Assembly: GCA_903821605.1 (NCBI GenBank)
Contig: CAIJLZ010000013.1
Location: 248,001 to 312,000, forward strand
Direction: 5' to 3'
Length of the DNA stretch: 64,000 nucleotides
Origin: an uncultured Sphingomonadales bacterium
Lineage (GTDB): Bacteria > Pseudomonadota > Alphaproteobacteria > Sphingomonadales > Sphingomonadaceae
The notes under the pieces were generated by a model. The model ran no database searches and was not told where the DNA came from. It saw only the letters and a program-made list of their open reading frames with translations. Below are positions 1 through 8,957 of the stretch, one piece after another. Each line of letters opens with the position of its first letter. The first letter of the stretch is position 1. A program made the position numbers and the translations under genes.

Positions 1-468
1 GCCGCCGCCGATGACAGCGACCTTCTTGCCGCGATAGAAAAAGCCGTCACAGGTCGCACAGGCGGACACGCCCTTGCCGCGCATCAGGGTTTCGCTCTCG
101 GTGCCCAGCCACCTCGCCTGCGCACCGGTCGCGATGACCAGCGTTTCGCCTTCATAGACGGTGCCGCCATCGCCGATCAGCTTGAACGGGCGGCTCGACA
201 AATCGACGCTGGCGATATGATCATACATCATCCGCGCGCCGACATGCTCGGCCTGGGCCTGCATTTCCTGCATCAGCCACGGCCCCTGAATGACTTCACG
301 GAAACCGGGATAATTTTCCACTTCGGTGGTGGTGGTGAGCTGTCCGCCGGGCTGAATGCCCTGCACCACAATCGGGTTCATGCCGGCACGAGCCCCATAG
401 ATCGCCGCCGACAGGCCAGCCGGGCCAGAACCGAGGATCAACATTTTGGTGTGATGGACGTCAGCCAC
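1..468 (-). CDS. trxB: Thioredoxin reductase, N-terminal part (3' end outside window)
   Basis: Flavoprotein that passes electrons from NADPH to thioredoxin in the cytoplasm. The 156 visible codons read from a GTG start with GAAGGA about six bases upstream. A dinucleotide-binding GSGPAG lies at residues 13-18 (FAD), the GGQLTTTT and VENYPGF blocks are typical of bacterial TrxB, the redox-active CATC is at about 137-140 followed by DGFFYRG, and the second Rossmann GGG (NADPH) begins at the window edge. Frame is open to base 1, so the gene is truncated only by the window. The next gene upstream is on the same strand but separated by about 90 bases and a hairpin, so trxB is probably transcribed separately. 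Confidence 0.95.
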   Translation of the reverse strand, partial: MADVHHTKMLILGSGPAGLSAAIYGARAGMNPIVVQGIQPGGQLTTTTEVENYPGFREVIQGPWLMQEMQAQAEHVGARMMYDHIASVDLSSRPFKLIGDGGTVYEGETLVIATGAQARWLGTESETLMRGKGVSACATCDGFFYRGKKVAVIGGG

Positions 469-543
469 GCGAATTCCTTCTGAGCCTGCAATGGGTCGAG
501 AAGCGCAGATAGGACGCCCCCAAACCCCTTGCAAGCATCAATA

Positions 544-563
544 ACAGGCTCGCCGCCTGTCAG
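544..563 (-). terminator. Short hairpin at the end of the TonB receptor gene
   Basis: A six-base-pair stem (ACAGGC with GCCTGT, five-base loop) overlaps the stop codon of the receptor and is followed on the minus strand by TTATTG. This is a weak candidate terminator; the U-tract is poor. Confidence 0.35.
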
Positions 564-2659
564 AAGCTGATCGCGGCCCCGACCCGGATATCCCGCCCGG
601 CCATGGGCGCAACGTCCTTGAGCAGGCTTGAATGGCGGCGTGCCGTTACGTCGAACAGGTTATTGACTGAGAGACGCAAGCTAACCGGCGCATCTTGGCC
701 CCAAGGCCGCCATGCTGACGAAAGGTTGACCAAGGTGAAATCACTGGTCGCCGTTTCCGCCGGCGCGCTGCGGTTGGCGGCTGTCACCCGTTCCACCTCG
801 GCGCGCAAATCGACAAGATCGGACTTGGCCGATAGCCCGGCAAGTACCCGCAGCGGCGGGATTTGCGGCGCGGGGCCATAGCCTTTGACGGTCGCACGGA
901 CATAATCCGCCATGACGTCGGTCGACAGCGCGAAGTGCCCAATCTGGCCCCATTGGCGTTCCACCTCGACTTCAAAGCCTTGATGCACCGCCCGGCCCTG
1001 CAACACCTGATACACCGGCAAGCCCTCGATCTCGGCCCCGGTCGGTGCCTGATAAATGAAGTTGCGATAGCGGTTGTAATAGGCCGACACATCAACCTTG
1101 AACCCGCCCGCCCGGCCCCGCAGCGTCAATTCCGCGCCATTGCTCTTTTCCAACCCGAGGTCGCGGTCGCCAATCTCAAAGGCCAATGTGCCGGCATGTG
1201 GACCGTTCGCGAATAATTCCTCGGCATTCGGGGCGCGTTCCGCATGGGTCAGGTTCAGCCCCAAGCGCCAGTCGGATATGACCTCATATTGCATCCCCGC
1301 AGACCCGCTATAGGCAGTGTAGCGCCGACGATCCGCCAGCGTGGCAAGATCGAGATCAGCCTGTGCCTTGGCATTGCTCCGTTCGATCCGGCCACCAAAT
1401 TCGGCGCGCAAGCGACCAAGATCGAGCTGTTGCAGGCTGAACAATCCCCATTGGGTGACATCGGTGGCGGGGAGAAATTTCTCGGCACCGACCACGTTGA
1501 ACTTGCGATTGAACAACTGGGCGCCTGTCACGCCCGTCCATGCGCCGCGCTTCGCCTGTATCAGGTCAAACCGCACTTCCTTGCCCTTGTTGAAAAATTG
1601 CGTGCCGATCGCGCCATCCGATTCCAGTTCGGCATGGCGGTAATCAGCATAGCCCGCGCGCAGGGTAAGACGATCAACCCAATCGCCCCCGGCCGCGATT
1701 TCGGCGCGGAAATCATAGCGCCATTGGCGCATGTCGATCCGGATATTGCCTTCCGCTTCCGGCGCATCGGGATCGGGTGCGGTGGTGGGCCAGCGATTGG
1801 GAATGCCATAGAGGCTGTCATGCCGACTGACCGACACGCCGATATTGCTGCCATTGTCGGCAATCCACGCAAGGCCTGCCGCCGCGCTCCACGTCCTGAC
1901 CGCGCTATTGGCGAGCTTGCCACGCAGCGCAGCATTGGCCGCCACCTCGGGATCACCGGAGTTGAGCGCCGCTGCCCGCAGCGGGTCACTCAATATATAT
2001 CCACCGGTCCGCAGATCACCAGCCTTAAGCCAGTCACCATCCAGATGCGCGACCAGCCCGCCACCAAGATTACCCGTCAATGCCACCCCGGCGGTGCGTT
2101 CATCTGCGGCACTTCCATAGCCGAAGTCACCCTCGGCATGCACGGCCTCAGTCGACACCCGGCGGGGGATGCGATTGTCGATGACATTCACGACGCCACC
2201 AATCGCCGATGACCCATAAAGCAACGCCGTCGGTCCGCGCACGACCTCGATCCGGTCGGCGGTCATCGGGTTGATCGATACCGCATGATCGGCACTGCTG
2301 GCCGAGGCATCGAACGAGCCGATGCCATCCGTCAATATCCGCAACCGGTCGCCGCCAAGCCCGCGCAGCACCGGGCGCGCCGCCGCCGGACCAAAGCCAC
2401 TGCTCGTGACACCGGGCAATGACGCCAGCGTGTCCCCAAGGCTTGGCCGCCGCGCCTCGTTCAGCGTGGCATCCGACATGACCGCGACACCCGCCATCAA
2501 ATTCGCCTTGTCGCGCGACATCGCGGTGACGACGATATCGTCGGTCGGCTCGGCAACATGGGCGCTTTGCGCCGCTACAGTGGGGACAATAGCAACCGAG
2601 GCGGCAGATGCCAGCAACAGCGGAAGCAGCGATGCGGGGGGGAATGGATGCTTGATCAT
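560..2659 (-). CDS. TonB-dependent outer-membrane receptor, probably zinc-regulated (ZnuD-like)
   Basis: Outer-membrane gated channel energised by TonB. The protein of 699 residues has a signal peptide ending near VAAQS (about residue 31), a TonB-box-like DDIVVTA at 40-46, a plug domain with RGLGGDRLRILTDG and GPTALLYGSSAIGGVVNV blocks, and a beta barrel ending in phenylalanine. The reading frame extends 27 codons further, but that stretch contains an operator-like palindrome, so I take ATG at 2659 with AAGGG just upstream. The Zur-like box at 2669-2692 and the nearby zur gene make zinc the likely substrate or signal. Alternative substrates such as copper or heme cannot be excluded, because no histidine-rich loop is obvious. 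Confidence 0.85.
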   Translation of the reverse strand: MIKHPFPPASLLPLLLASAASVAIVPTVAAQSAHVAEPTDDIVVTAMSRDKANLMAGVAVMSDATLNEARRPSLGDTLASLPGVTSSGFGPAAARPVLRGLGGDRLRILTDGIGSFDASASSADHAVSINPMTADRIEVVRGPTALLYGSSAIGGVVNVIDNRIPRRVSTEAVHAEGDFGYGSAADERTAGVALTGNLGGGLVAHLDGDWLKAGDLRTGGYILSDPLRAAALNSGDPEVAANAALRGKLANSAVRTWSAAAGLAWIADNGSNIGVSVSRHDSLYGIPNRWPTTAPDPDAPEAEGNIRIDMRQWRYDFRAEIAAGGDWVDRLTLRAGYADYRHAELESDGAIGTQFFNKGKEVRFDLIQAKRGAWTGVTGAQLFNRKFNVVGAEKFLPATDVTQWGLFSLQQLDLGRLRAEFGGRIERSNAKAQADLDLATLADRRRYTAYSGSAGMQYEVISDWRLGLNLTHAERAPNAEELFANGPHAGTLAFEIGDRDLGLEKSNGAELTLRGRAGGFKVDVSAYYNRYRNFIYQAPTGAEIEGLPVYQVLQGRAVHQGFEVEVERQWGQIGHFALSTDVMADYVRATVKGYGPAPQIPPLRVLAGLSAKSDLVDLRAEVERVTAANRSAPAETATSDFTLVNLSSAWRPWGQDAPVSLRLSVNNLFDVTARRHSSLLKDVAPMAGRDIRVGAAISF

Positions 2660-2668
2660 GCCGCCCTT

Positions 2669-2692
2669 GATAATGTTACAATATATCATGTC
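2669..2692 (-). promoter_or_regulatory. Candidate Zur operator upstream of the TonB receptor
   Basis: The core ATGTTACAATATATCAT (2674-2690) agrees with the Zur-type palindrome ATGTTATAATATAACAT at 15 of 17 positions. It lies ten bases before the chosen ATG of the receptor, where repressor binding would block transcription or initiation. A related palindrome lies before the MerC-zur pair. Confidence 0.65.
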
Positions 2693-2758
2693 AATAGCAA
2701 ACAGCAGAAAGTTGAGCGACCCAAGGAAGGTGCAACTCACTGCGTTATAACGAGGATA

Positions 2759-4687
2759 TTACGCTGAAAGCCCCGCGTCGGGCAGGGTCGCACTATTGAT
2801 CCGCAGCGCCTTCAGCACGGAATCGACGATCCCGCTCGCGTTCAGGCCAGCGTCTTCATATTGCTTGTGCGGCGAGTCATGTTCCTGAAACACGTCCGGC
2901 AGGCGGAGCGTCCGCAGTTTGAGACCGGCATCAATCAGCCCTTCATCCGACGCCATGGTCAGCACATGGGCCCCAAGCCCGCCAATCGCGCCTTCCTCGA
3001 CCGTCACCGCCACCTCGTGCGAGGTGAGCAGCTTGCGAATCAGGTCGGTATCGAGCGGCTTGGCAAAGCGCAAATCGGCGACCGTGGTCGAAAGCCCCCT
3101 CGCCTCCAAAATGTCGGCCGCTTTCATCGCCTCTTCCAATCGGGTGCCGAGCGACAGGATCGCGACCTTCTTACCTTGGCGGACAATGCGCCCCTTGCCG
3201 ATTTCAAGCTGCTCCGGCACCTCGGGCAGCGCCACGCCAGTGCCATTGCCGCGCGGATAGCGCACCGCAATCGGGCCATCATCATATAACGCGCAGGTAT
3301 GGACCATATGCACCAGTTCCGCCTCATCGGCGGCGGCCATCACCACCATGTTCGGCAGCGTCGCCAAATAGGTGACATCGAACGAACCGGCATGGGTGCT
3401 TCCATCCGCACCGACTAGACCGGCGCGATCAATCCCGAAGCGCACCGGCAGATTCTGGATCGCGACATCATGCACCACCTGATCATAGGCGCGTTGCAGG
3501 AAGGTCGAATAAATGGCGCAGAACGGGCGATAGCCTTGTGCTGCCATGCCAGCGGCAAAGGTTACAGCATGTTGCTCGGCAATACCGACGTCAAAACAAC
3601 GATCCGGATAGGCCGTGGCAAATTTATCAAGCCCGGTGCCCGATGGCATCGCGGCGGTAATGGCCACGATCCGGTCATCGCGCGCGGCTTCGGCCATCAA
3701 CGCCTTGGCAAAGACGCCGGTATAGCTTGGCGCGCCCGGCGGTGCCTTGGCCTGTTCGCCGGTCACGACATCAAATTTCTGGACGCCGTGATATTTGTCT
3801 TCTGCCGCCTCGGCCGGGGCATAGCCCTTGCCCTTTTGCGTCACGACATGGATCAGGCACGGACCTTCCGATGCATCGCGGACATTTTCGAGAATCGGAA
3901 TGAGCTGTTCAAGATGATGGCCATCAACCGGACCGACATAATAAAAGCCCAGTTCCTCGAACAAGGTGCCGCCCATTGCCATGCCCCGGGCGAACTCATC
4001 GGTTTTGCGGGCAGCATCGTGCAGCGGCTTGGGCAGCCGCCGTGCGACCCGCCGCGCCAGCTCGCGCACGCTGAGAAATGGCCGCGACGACACAAGCCGC
4101 GCGAGATAGGCTGAAAATCCACCCACCGGCGGCGCGATCGACATGTCGTTATCATTAAGAATGACGATCAACTGATTGCCAGCAGCCTGGGCATTGTTCA
4201 TCGCCTCATAGGCCATGCCCGCCGACATCGAGCCGTCGCCAATCACCGCAATGCCACGACCGGGCTTACCGGCCAGCTTATTCGCCATGGCAAAACCCAG
4301 CGCAGCCGAGATCGACGTCGAACTGTGCGCCGCGCCGAACGGGTCATATTCGCTTTCGGTCCGCTTGGTAAAACCCGAAAGCCCCCCTGCTTGGCGTAGC
4401 GTCCGAATCCGCTCGCGCCGCCCGGTCAGGATCTTGTGTGGATAGCATTGATGCCCCACGTCCCAGATCAATTTGTCTTCCGGTGTGTTGAACACATAAT
4501 GGATGGCGGTCGTCAGTTCGACAACGCCCAGCCCGGCCCCCAAATGCCCACCCGTGACCGATACCGCCGCAATCGTCTCTTGGCGCAGTTCGTCTGCCAA
4601 TTGGCGCAACTGATCTGGACGCAGGCGACGCAGGTCAGCCGGGACATTGACAGTATCAAGCAAGGGTGTGGTCGAAGTCTGGGTCAT
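2759..4687 (-). CDS. dxs: 1-deoxy-D-xylulose-5-phosphate synthase
   Basis: Thiamine-diphosphate enzyme condensing pyruvate and glyceraldehyde 3-phosphate, the first step of the non-mevalonate isoprenoid pathway. About 642 residues, the usual family length. Visible signatures are [14 protein letters not shown] near the N-terminus, [13 protein letters not shown], the thiamine-binding [16 protein letters not shown], the pyrimidine-domain [10 protein letters not shown] and [15 protein letters not shown]. The start is uncertain: a TTG six codons upstream (4705) lies only two bases behind an AAGGAA, while the ATG at 4687 opens the conserved MTQTSTTP. It lies between zur and the receptor gene on the same strand, separated from zur by a terminator-like hairpin. 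Confidence 0.95.
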   Translation of the reverse strand: MTQTSTTPLLDTVNVPADLRRLRPDQLRQLADELRQETIAAVSVTGGHLGAGLGVVELTTAIHYVFNTPEDKLIWDVGHQCYPHKILTGRRERIRTLRQAGGLSGFTKRTESEYDPFGAAHSSTSISAALGFAMANKLAGKPGRGIAVIGDGSMSAGMAYEAMNNAQAAGNQLIVILNDNDMSIAPPVGGFSAYLARLVSSRPFLSVRELARRVARRLPKPLHDAARKTDEFARGMAMGGTLFEELGFYYVGPVDGHHLEQLIPILENVRDASEGPCLIHVVTQKGKGYAPAEAAEDKYHGVQKFDVVTGEQAKAPPGAPSYTGVFAKALMAEAARDDRIVAITAAMPSGTGLDKFATAYPDRCFDVGIAEQHAVTFAAGMAAQGYRPFCAIYSTFLQRAYDQVVHDVAIQNLPVRFGIDRAGLVGADGSTHAGSFDVTYLATLPNMVVMAAADEAELVHMVHTCALYDDGPIAVRYPRGNGTGVALPEVPEQLEIGKGRIVRQGKKVAILSLGTRLEEAMKAADILEARGLSTTVADLRFAKPLDTDLIRKLLTSHEVAVTVEEGAIGGLGAHVLTMASDEGLIDAGLKLRTLRLPDVFQEHDSPHKQYEDAGLNASGIVDSVLKALRINSATLPDAGLSA

Positions 4688-4747
4688 CGCCGGGCGTTTA
4701 GCCAATTCCTTTCGGGCTGTCTAACCGGATCGCACTGCTGGACGATG

Positions 4748-4793
4748 AAAACAAGGCCGCCTTTGGTCCATGCTTGGCGTGGGTCAGCGGCCA
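4748..4793 (-). terminator. Rho-independent terminator after zur
   Basis: GGCCGC (4755-4760) pairs with GCGGCC (4787-4792) and CCATGC (4768-4773) pairs with GCGTGG (4777-4782). On the minus strand the stem is followed by TTGTTTT. It would end the MerC-zur transcript before dxs. Confidence 0.6.
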
Positions 4794-4804
4794 GATCGGC
4801 AGGA

Positions 4805-5275
4805 TTAGCGCCCAGCGCAGTCGGCGCATTTGCCCTTGACCTCGATCACGGGACGGACCGAGGAAAAACCAGCCTCACCAGCGGCCGCGCGCAGCCGACG
4901 CGACAGGCTGTCATCATCGAGATGGATCGCCTTGCCACAGCTGTCACACACCATGAAAATACAATCATGGGCGCAACCCGGATGGCTGTTCACAACATAG
5001 GCGTTGGCGCTCTCGATCCGGCGCACCAGATTATTGGCAACGAACAGATCAAGGATGCGATAAATGCTGTTAGCCGCCACCCGACGCCCTTCCCGCGCGG
5101 AAAGTGCGTCGGCAATATCATAAGCCGATACCGGGCGACCAAAGCCGTCGATAGCCTCGAACACGCGCGCGCGCATCGGCGTCCACTGCTCACCCGCTTG
5201 TTCCAGCGTCAGCCGGGCCAAGTCGGTAAGCGGCATTTCTTCGTGCCGGTGATGATGCGCAACTGGGTCTGCCAT
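4805..5275 (-). CDS. zur: Fur-family zinc uptake regulator (Zur)
   Basis: Cytoplasmic metal-dependent repressor of 156 residues. A winged-helix N-terminal domain (TPMRARVFEAIDG to NSIYRILDLFVANNLV) is followed by a dimerisation domain with two cysteine pairs, C110-x2-C113 and C150-x2-C153, forming the structural zinc site, and HPGCAHDCIFMVC carrying further metal ligands. The segment HHHRHEE at the extreme N-terminus may also bind metal. Calling it Zur rather than Fur rests on its divergence from classical Fur, the paired cysteines near the C-terminus and the Zur-like palindromes in front of its own operon and of the TonB receptor. It follows the MerC-domain gene by 58 bases on the same strand, so the operon is probably autoregulated. 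Confidence 0.85.
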   Translation of the reverse strand: MADPVAHHHRHEEMPLTDLARLTLEQAGEQWTPMRARVFEAIDGFGRPVSAYDIADALSAREGRRVAANSIYRILDLFVANNLVRRIESANAYVVNSHPGCAHDCIFMVCDSCGKAIHLDDDSLSRRLRAAAGEAGFSSVRPVIEVKGKCADCAGR

Positions 5276-5333
5276 CCGTCGCGTTTACCGGAGGGACGCT
5301 GGAGGCGCAACCGTCAGACAGAAGGGGGAGAGA

Positions 5334-5720
5334 TCAGGCCGCCGCGCGCCGGTTGAGCCAATGACCAAGGGCCAGCAGGGCAACGCCGATCATGGTCAGC
5401 AATGTCTCACGCCCGCCATGCGGCACCATCAACGCCGCCGACATGGCCACCAGCCCGGCCCCGCCTACCCAGCTTGGCAGGATCATGCCATGTTCCATCA
5501 GGCCACGGGTGAAGGCGATCAGCGCGAACACAATCGCGAAACCAAGCCCGACTTCATGAAAGATCGGCGAGGCAAAAGTCCCGCCCAAGGTCGCCAGCAG
5601 GCCAAACATGACCGAGGTCAAGGTGCAATGGATCAGGCACAAGCCGGACAGCCCCATGGCCAGCGCGTCCCATGAACGGAACGGCTGCAACCTGATAATG
5701 GGTCCGAGAAAGCGATTCAA
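5334..5720 (-). CDS. MerC-domain integral membrane protein, putative Zur target
   Basis: Small membrane protein of 128 residues with about four hydrophobic segments. The first segment carries the MerC-type C28-x2-H31-C32 signature (GLCLIHCTLTS). Classical MerC moves mercuric ions across the inner membrane, but no mer operon is present here. The TTG start at 5720 is supported by GGAGA seven bases upstream. It is the first gene of a probable two-gene operon with zur, and a Zur-like palindrome lies about 50 bases upstream. A role in zinc transport or zinc homeostasis is therefore inferred, not shown; the Cys-His motif suits a soft or borderline metal. Confidence 0.7.
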   Translation of the reverse strand: MNRFLGPIIRLQPFRSWDALAMGLSGLCLIHCTLTSVMFGLLATLGGTFASPIFHEVGLGFAIVFALIAFTRGLMEHGMILPSWVGGAGLVAMSAALMVPHGGRETLLTMIGVALLALGHWLNRRAAA

Positions 5721-5768
5721 CTGTGTGTCTCCATGCTACGCGGTCTGCATAACCACATCTCGTCTGAG

Positions 5769-5792
5769 GATACAATATTACATGACATTATC
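5769..5792 (-). promoter_or_regulatory. Candidate Zur operator upstream of MerC-zur operon
   Basis: The segment starts GATACAATATTACAT and ends ATTATC, forming GATA...TATC half sites. It matches the Zur-type GTTATAATATAACAT core at 12 of 15 positions and shares ACAATAT with the box before the TonB receptor. It sits about 50 bases before the TTG start of the MerC gene. Confidence 0.55.
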
Positions 5793-5874
5793 GGCGAAAA
5801 AAATCCGTCAGTACGGCGCCCCCTGATCGACCGCGAAGTTCTTGCCTCGACCGCATGAATGGACTAGGGCCAGC

Positions 5875-5966
5875 GCGGGAGTCGGGCGGACGGGACTGTC
5901 GCCAACCCGGTCAGATCCGGAAGGAAGCAGCCGTAACGAATTTGGCCCGGGTCGTCCGGCTCCTAC
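5875..5966 (+). ncRNA. ffs: Signal recognition particle RNA (4.5S, small type)
   Basis: The diagnostic domain IV reads GGTCAGATCCGGAAGGAAGC at 5909-5928 followed by AGCC: the GGAA tetraloop and the asymmetric loop that binds Ffh. The flanks GGGAG TCGGGCGGACGGG (from 5877) and CCCGGGTCGTCCGGCTCCT (to 5964) pair to form the long stem of a small SRP RNA of about 90 nucleotides. This RNA with Ffh targets membrane proteins cotranslationally. Its 3' end abuts the stop codon of the convergent membrane-protein gene. Exact ends are estimated from the pairing. Confidence 0.93.
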
Positions 5967-7741
5967 TTCATCACAGCGTGAGACAGCTTTACCCGCCACA
6001 GCCGATAGGGCGTGGGCGTTGGCAGCGGCACGGCTTCAAGCCAGCGCGGGGCATGATTGGCCATGAGTTTCATGTAAAAGCCATCGGGATTGCGCGCCCG
6101 GTAGATGGTTGATTCCGGCATGCCGGGACAGACCAGCACATAATCCAGCTTCCAGCGTCGGGCGATGCGTTCAGCCTGTGTCGTGCTGCCCCGGAAGAAG
6201 CGCATCACATCGACAATCGCCTTGCCATTACGATGATAGGGACCAGCCACCGCCCGATGATGGGTCATGGCAATCAACCGTGGGCCAAGATCGACATGGG
6301 TCATCACCAGCCCGATCGGCATCGCTTCGATTTGACGCAGGAAATGGGCCGACTGGCATTCGCGGTCGGCCTGGGCCACGGTGCGCGTATAGCCTGTCGC
6401 GGCGGGTTTGCGCGGGAGATGTTTAAGCACCCATTGACCCGCAAGCCCGGATACCAGCGCCAGCAGCAGCACGGTCGCGCCGAAACGAGGAACTGGCGGC
6501 ACCCGGTTAAGCCCGTGCAGCGCGGCCGCGACCAGCATTGTCGCCCCCAATACGCCGATCAACTGCGCAGACGCGGCGGCTCGTGTTTGCCACAGCAACA
6601 TGGCTAAAGAGAAGATCGACAGCACCACCAACGCACGCCAACGCGCCGCCCGGCGTTCGTCTTTTTCGCGATACCAACCCAGCAATGCACCGACGAACCC
6701 GAAGGCGGGCACCGTCATGATGGATAGAATCGCAGGCCAATCGCGGGTCATGACCGATTTGACCTCGCGGATATTGACGAACCACAGTGCCTTGAGTTCG
6801 GGGCTCATGCCCTCCGGTGCCCCAAGGCATTGGGGGAACAGCAAGCCATAAGCCAGCGCCACCGGCAAGGCACCGCTCGCCGCCAGCAACAGCCGCAGCC
6901 AAGGCCGTCGGTCATCCAGCCCGGCCAGCAGGGTCATCACCCCACCCCCGCCCATCGCGACCAGCAGCCAGACGGGCGATAATGCGTCGCACACCGCCGC
7001 GCGATTATCATATGAGGCAAAGACGAGCCACATCAGCAGCGCCCCCAGCCCCAACGCGATGCCGTGCATCCGTAGCCGAACCGCCGAGACCAGCCCCAGC
7101 GACCAATCGAACACCGCGAGCGCCGCCACCAGCAGCAGAAAATGAACGAATTCAAGCCCGATCGCGAGGGAAAGCGCGCTGGCCACACCGGCGGTCAAGC
7201 CGCCCCGCTTCGGCCGGGGGTCTGTCATCCCGGCCAGCGTCCATGCAAGCAACGCCAATTGCCAACCGTGATGATCGATCCGCAACGGCATCCACATATA
7301 AAGGGCGTTGACCCCGCCGGTCAGCACCAGCAGCGCCACCGGCCAATAGGGCCGCCCGATCATGCGCCGGACGATGACGGCCAAGGCCGCCATTACCGCC
7401 AGCAACGGCAATAAGGGCGCGACGGTATACGCCACCTGCCACGCCCGCAGCGGACTGACGAACAGGTCCGACAGCAGGTAAAGCCCGGCAATCGGCAAAT
7501 CGACCAACCGCGACCAATGGATATTGGCCCCGTCAGGCGGGCCGAGCCGATGTTGGCGCAGGTCAAACCAGGACTGGCCGTTCAGCCAGTCGCGCACCTG
7601 AAGATAGCGCAGATTATCATCGGTATCGCCAAGCCCAAAATGGATGATCGCGCCCCATTTGCTGCTGATCATCCACGCCGCAAAACCGAGCCAAACGAGG
7701 CCAAGCCACAGCCACCAGCGCTTGCCGCCCCAAATGTCCAT
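5963..7741 (-). CDS. Polytopic membrane protein, GT-C glycosyltransferase-like, function unknown
   Basis: Protein of 592 residues with a dozen or so hydrophobic segments and a soluble C-terminal part of about 150 residues. The first periplasmic loop contains GDTDDNLRYLQVRDW followed by RLGPPDG; acidic pairs in this position are typical of GT-C transferases of the STT3/PMT type, which use lipid-linked sugars. MPLRIDHHGWQLALLAW is a second conserved-looking block. The start overlaps the stop of the alkA gene (TGATG), so the two are translationally coupled. No acceptor or donor can be assigned; the GT-C assignment is by motif resemblance only. The stop codon touches the 3' end of the convergent SRP RNA. 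Confidence 0.7.
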   Translation of the reverse strand: MDIWGGKRWWLWLGLVWLGFAAWMISSKWGAIIHFGLGDTDDNLRYLQVRDWLNGQSWFDLRQHRLGPPDGANIHWSRLVDLPIAGLYLLSDLFVSPLRAWQVAYTVAPLLPLLAVMAALAVIVRRMIGRPYWPVALLVLTGGVNALYMWMPLRIDHHGWQLALLAWTLAGMTDPRPKRGGLTAGVASALSLAIGLEFVHFLLLVAALAVFDWSLGLVSAVRLRMHGIALGLGALLMWLVFASYDNRAAVCDALSPVWLLVAMGGGGVMTLLAGLDDRRPWLRLLLAASGALPVALAYGLLFPQCLGAPEGMSPELKALWFVNIREVKSVMTRDWPAILSIMTVPAFGFVGALLGWYREKDERRAARWRALVVLSIFSLAMLLWQTRAAASAQLIGVLGATMLVAAALHGLNRVPPVPRFGATVLLLALVSGLAGQWVLKHLPRKPAATGYTRTVAQADRECQSAHFLRQIEAMPIGLVMTHVDLGPRLIAMTHHRAVAGPYHRNGKAIVDVMRFFRGSTTQAERIARRWKLDYVLVCPGMPESTIYRARNPDGFYMKLMANHAPRWLEAVPLPTPTPYRLWRVKLSHAVMK

Positions 7742-8358
7742 CAGATCACCACGCTGTTATAATGATGCCATGCTAGTATCGCGACCGCGCCGCGATGCGG
7801 TCGCCAGGCGTCCGCCATGGCACGCACGGCGGCCTCGCCGGGACGCTCTGCCATATTGGCCCAGCGCCCGACCTGCACCTGCACCGCCAGATCGCCCGCA
7901 GGCCAGATGTCACGCCGACCTTCTGCAAACAGCAAATAAATTTCCGCCGACCAGCGCCCAATCCCCCTGATCTGCACCAGCCGGGCAATCGCGGCCTCAT
8001 CATCGTCCGGCAAGGCGTGCAGGTCCAGTTCCCCACCCGCCACCAACCCGGCAAGCGAGCGCGCATAGCCGATTTTTTGACGACTAAGCCCACAGGCGCG
8101 CAATTGCTCGTCATCATAGCCAAGCAGCGCTTCAGGCGCGGCATCCGCACCGATGAGTTGTTCAAGTCGCAGCCACATCGACGCCGCCGCCGCGACGCTG
8201 ACCTGTTGCCCGACAATCGTCCGCAACAATGTCTCATAACCCCTCGGCCGCGTGCGTGCCGGTGGATAGCCGATGTCGGCAATGATTGCCGCCAGCACGG
8301 GATCGCGCCCCGCGAGTTCGTCCAAAGATGCCGAGAGTTCGACTTGCGACAGGCCCAT
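7741..8358 (-). CDS. DNA-3-methyladenine glycosylase II family (AlkA-like)
   Basis: Base-excision repair enzyme that removes alkylated purines. The 205-residue protein contains the helix-hairpin-helix-GPD module: LLRTIVGQQVSVAAAASMW, then QIRGIGRWSAEIYLLFA (hairpin, DNA backbone contact) and the catalytic aspartate in WPAGDLAV. Shorter than E. coli AlkA because the N-terminal domain is absent, as in many bacterial homologues. An open frame continues 208 codons upstream across the ferredoxin on the other strand, but ATG at 8358 with AGGA four to five bases away is the better start. It ends by overlapping the next membrane-protein gene. Confidence 0.85.
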   Translation of the reverse strand: MGLSQVELSASLDELAGRDPVLAAIIADIGYPPARTRPRGYETLLRTIVGQQVSVAAAASMWLRLEQLIGADAAPEALLGYDDEQLRACGLSRQKIGYARSLAGLVAGGELDLHALPDDDEAAIARLVQIRGIGRWSAEIYLLFAEGRRDIWPAGDLAVQVQVGRWANMAERPGEAAVRAMADAWRPHRGAVAILAWHHYNSVVI

Positions 8359-8439
8359 GCTGCTTCCTGCTTGATTTAGCGCCCGGTCGAGGCCATAGGC
8401 CAGCCGAACGACGAATGCCTTAGCAGGGAGCATGCAGCA

Positions 8440-8757
8440 ATGGCAAAAGTGACCATCATCAAGCGTGACGGCAGTGAATTGCAGGTTGAAGCCGATAACG
8501 GCGTGAGCGTGATGGAAGCCATCCGCGACAATGGCGTTGATGAGTTGCTGGCGCTTTGCGGCGGTTGCTGCTCGTGCGCGACGTGCCATGTCTATGTCGA
8601 CCCGGCATTTGCCGATGCGCTTGGCCCGCTCAGCGACGACGAAAATGATCTGCTCGATAGCTCGGATCACCGCACCGAAAATTCGCGCCTGTCGTGCCAG
8701 TTGAAGGTGACGGACGCGATTGAAGGCCTGCGCGTCACCATCGCACCGGAAGATTGA
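8440..8757 (+). CDS. [2Fe-2S] ferredoxin, adrenodoxin/putidaredoxin type
   Basis: Soluble electron carrier of 105 residues. Cluster ligands are C40-x5-C46-x2-C49 and C86, within [16 protein letters not shown] and SRLSCQL. Two extra cysteines (C43, C44) fall inside the cluster loop. Such ferredoxins usually serve cytochromes P450, Rieske oxygenases or Fe-S assembly. None of these is adjacent, but a matching FAD-dependent reductase (50.4 kb) and a lone Rieske oxygenase (38.8 kb) are in this window, so they could form one chain (inference). ATG has GGGAG upstream. Divergent from the AlkA gene. Confidence 0.93.
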   Translation: MAKVTIIKRDGSELQVEADNGVSVMEAIRDNGVDELLALCGGCCSCATCHVYVDPAFADALGPLSDDENDLLDSSDHRTENSRLSCQLKVTDAIEGLRVTIAPED

Positions 8758-8780
8758 TCGGGCGCGGCCCTGCCGCCCCT

Positions 8781-8957
8781 TCAGGTCGGCAGGCCGAGAA
8801 TCAATACATTGATGAATAATATCAGCGCGGCAGCCAACATCAGGAGGCCGCGCTGTTTGTCTTGTCGGCGGTAGACTGCAATCCCGCCCCAGACGAGCAG
8901 CAGGCTGGCGATCATCGCAATGGAGAGGGCCGCGGGCAGCAATTCCTGGGCAAGCAT
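8781..8957 (-). CDS. Small two-helix membrane protein, unknown function
   Basis: Fifty-eight residues with two hydrophobic segments (about 9-29 and 39-55) separated by a charged loop YRRQDKQRG, so both ends probably face the same side. The ATG at 8957 has a GAGAA upstream; the open frame continues further, across a stretch that reads as the promoter region of the divergent decarboxylase gene. I do not recognise the family. Convergent with the ferredoxin gene, whose stop is 23 bases away. Confidence 0.55.
   Translation of the reverse strand: MLAQELLPAALSIAMIASLLLVWGGIAVYRRQDKQRGLLMLAAALILFINVLILGLPT

Noticed and set aside
1244-2212. Long plus-strand open frame opposite the TonB receptor
   Set aside because: Shadow of the receptor gene; composition and residue pattern are those of a reverse frame in G+C-rich DNA.
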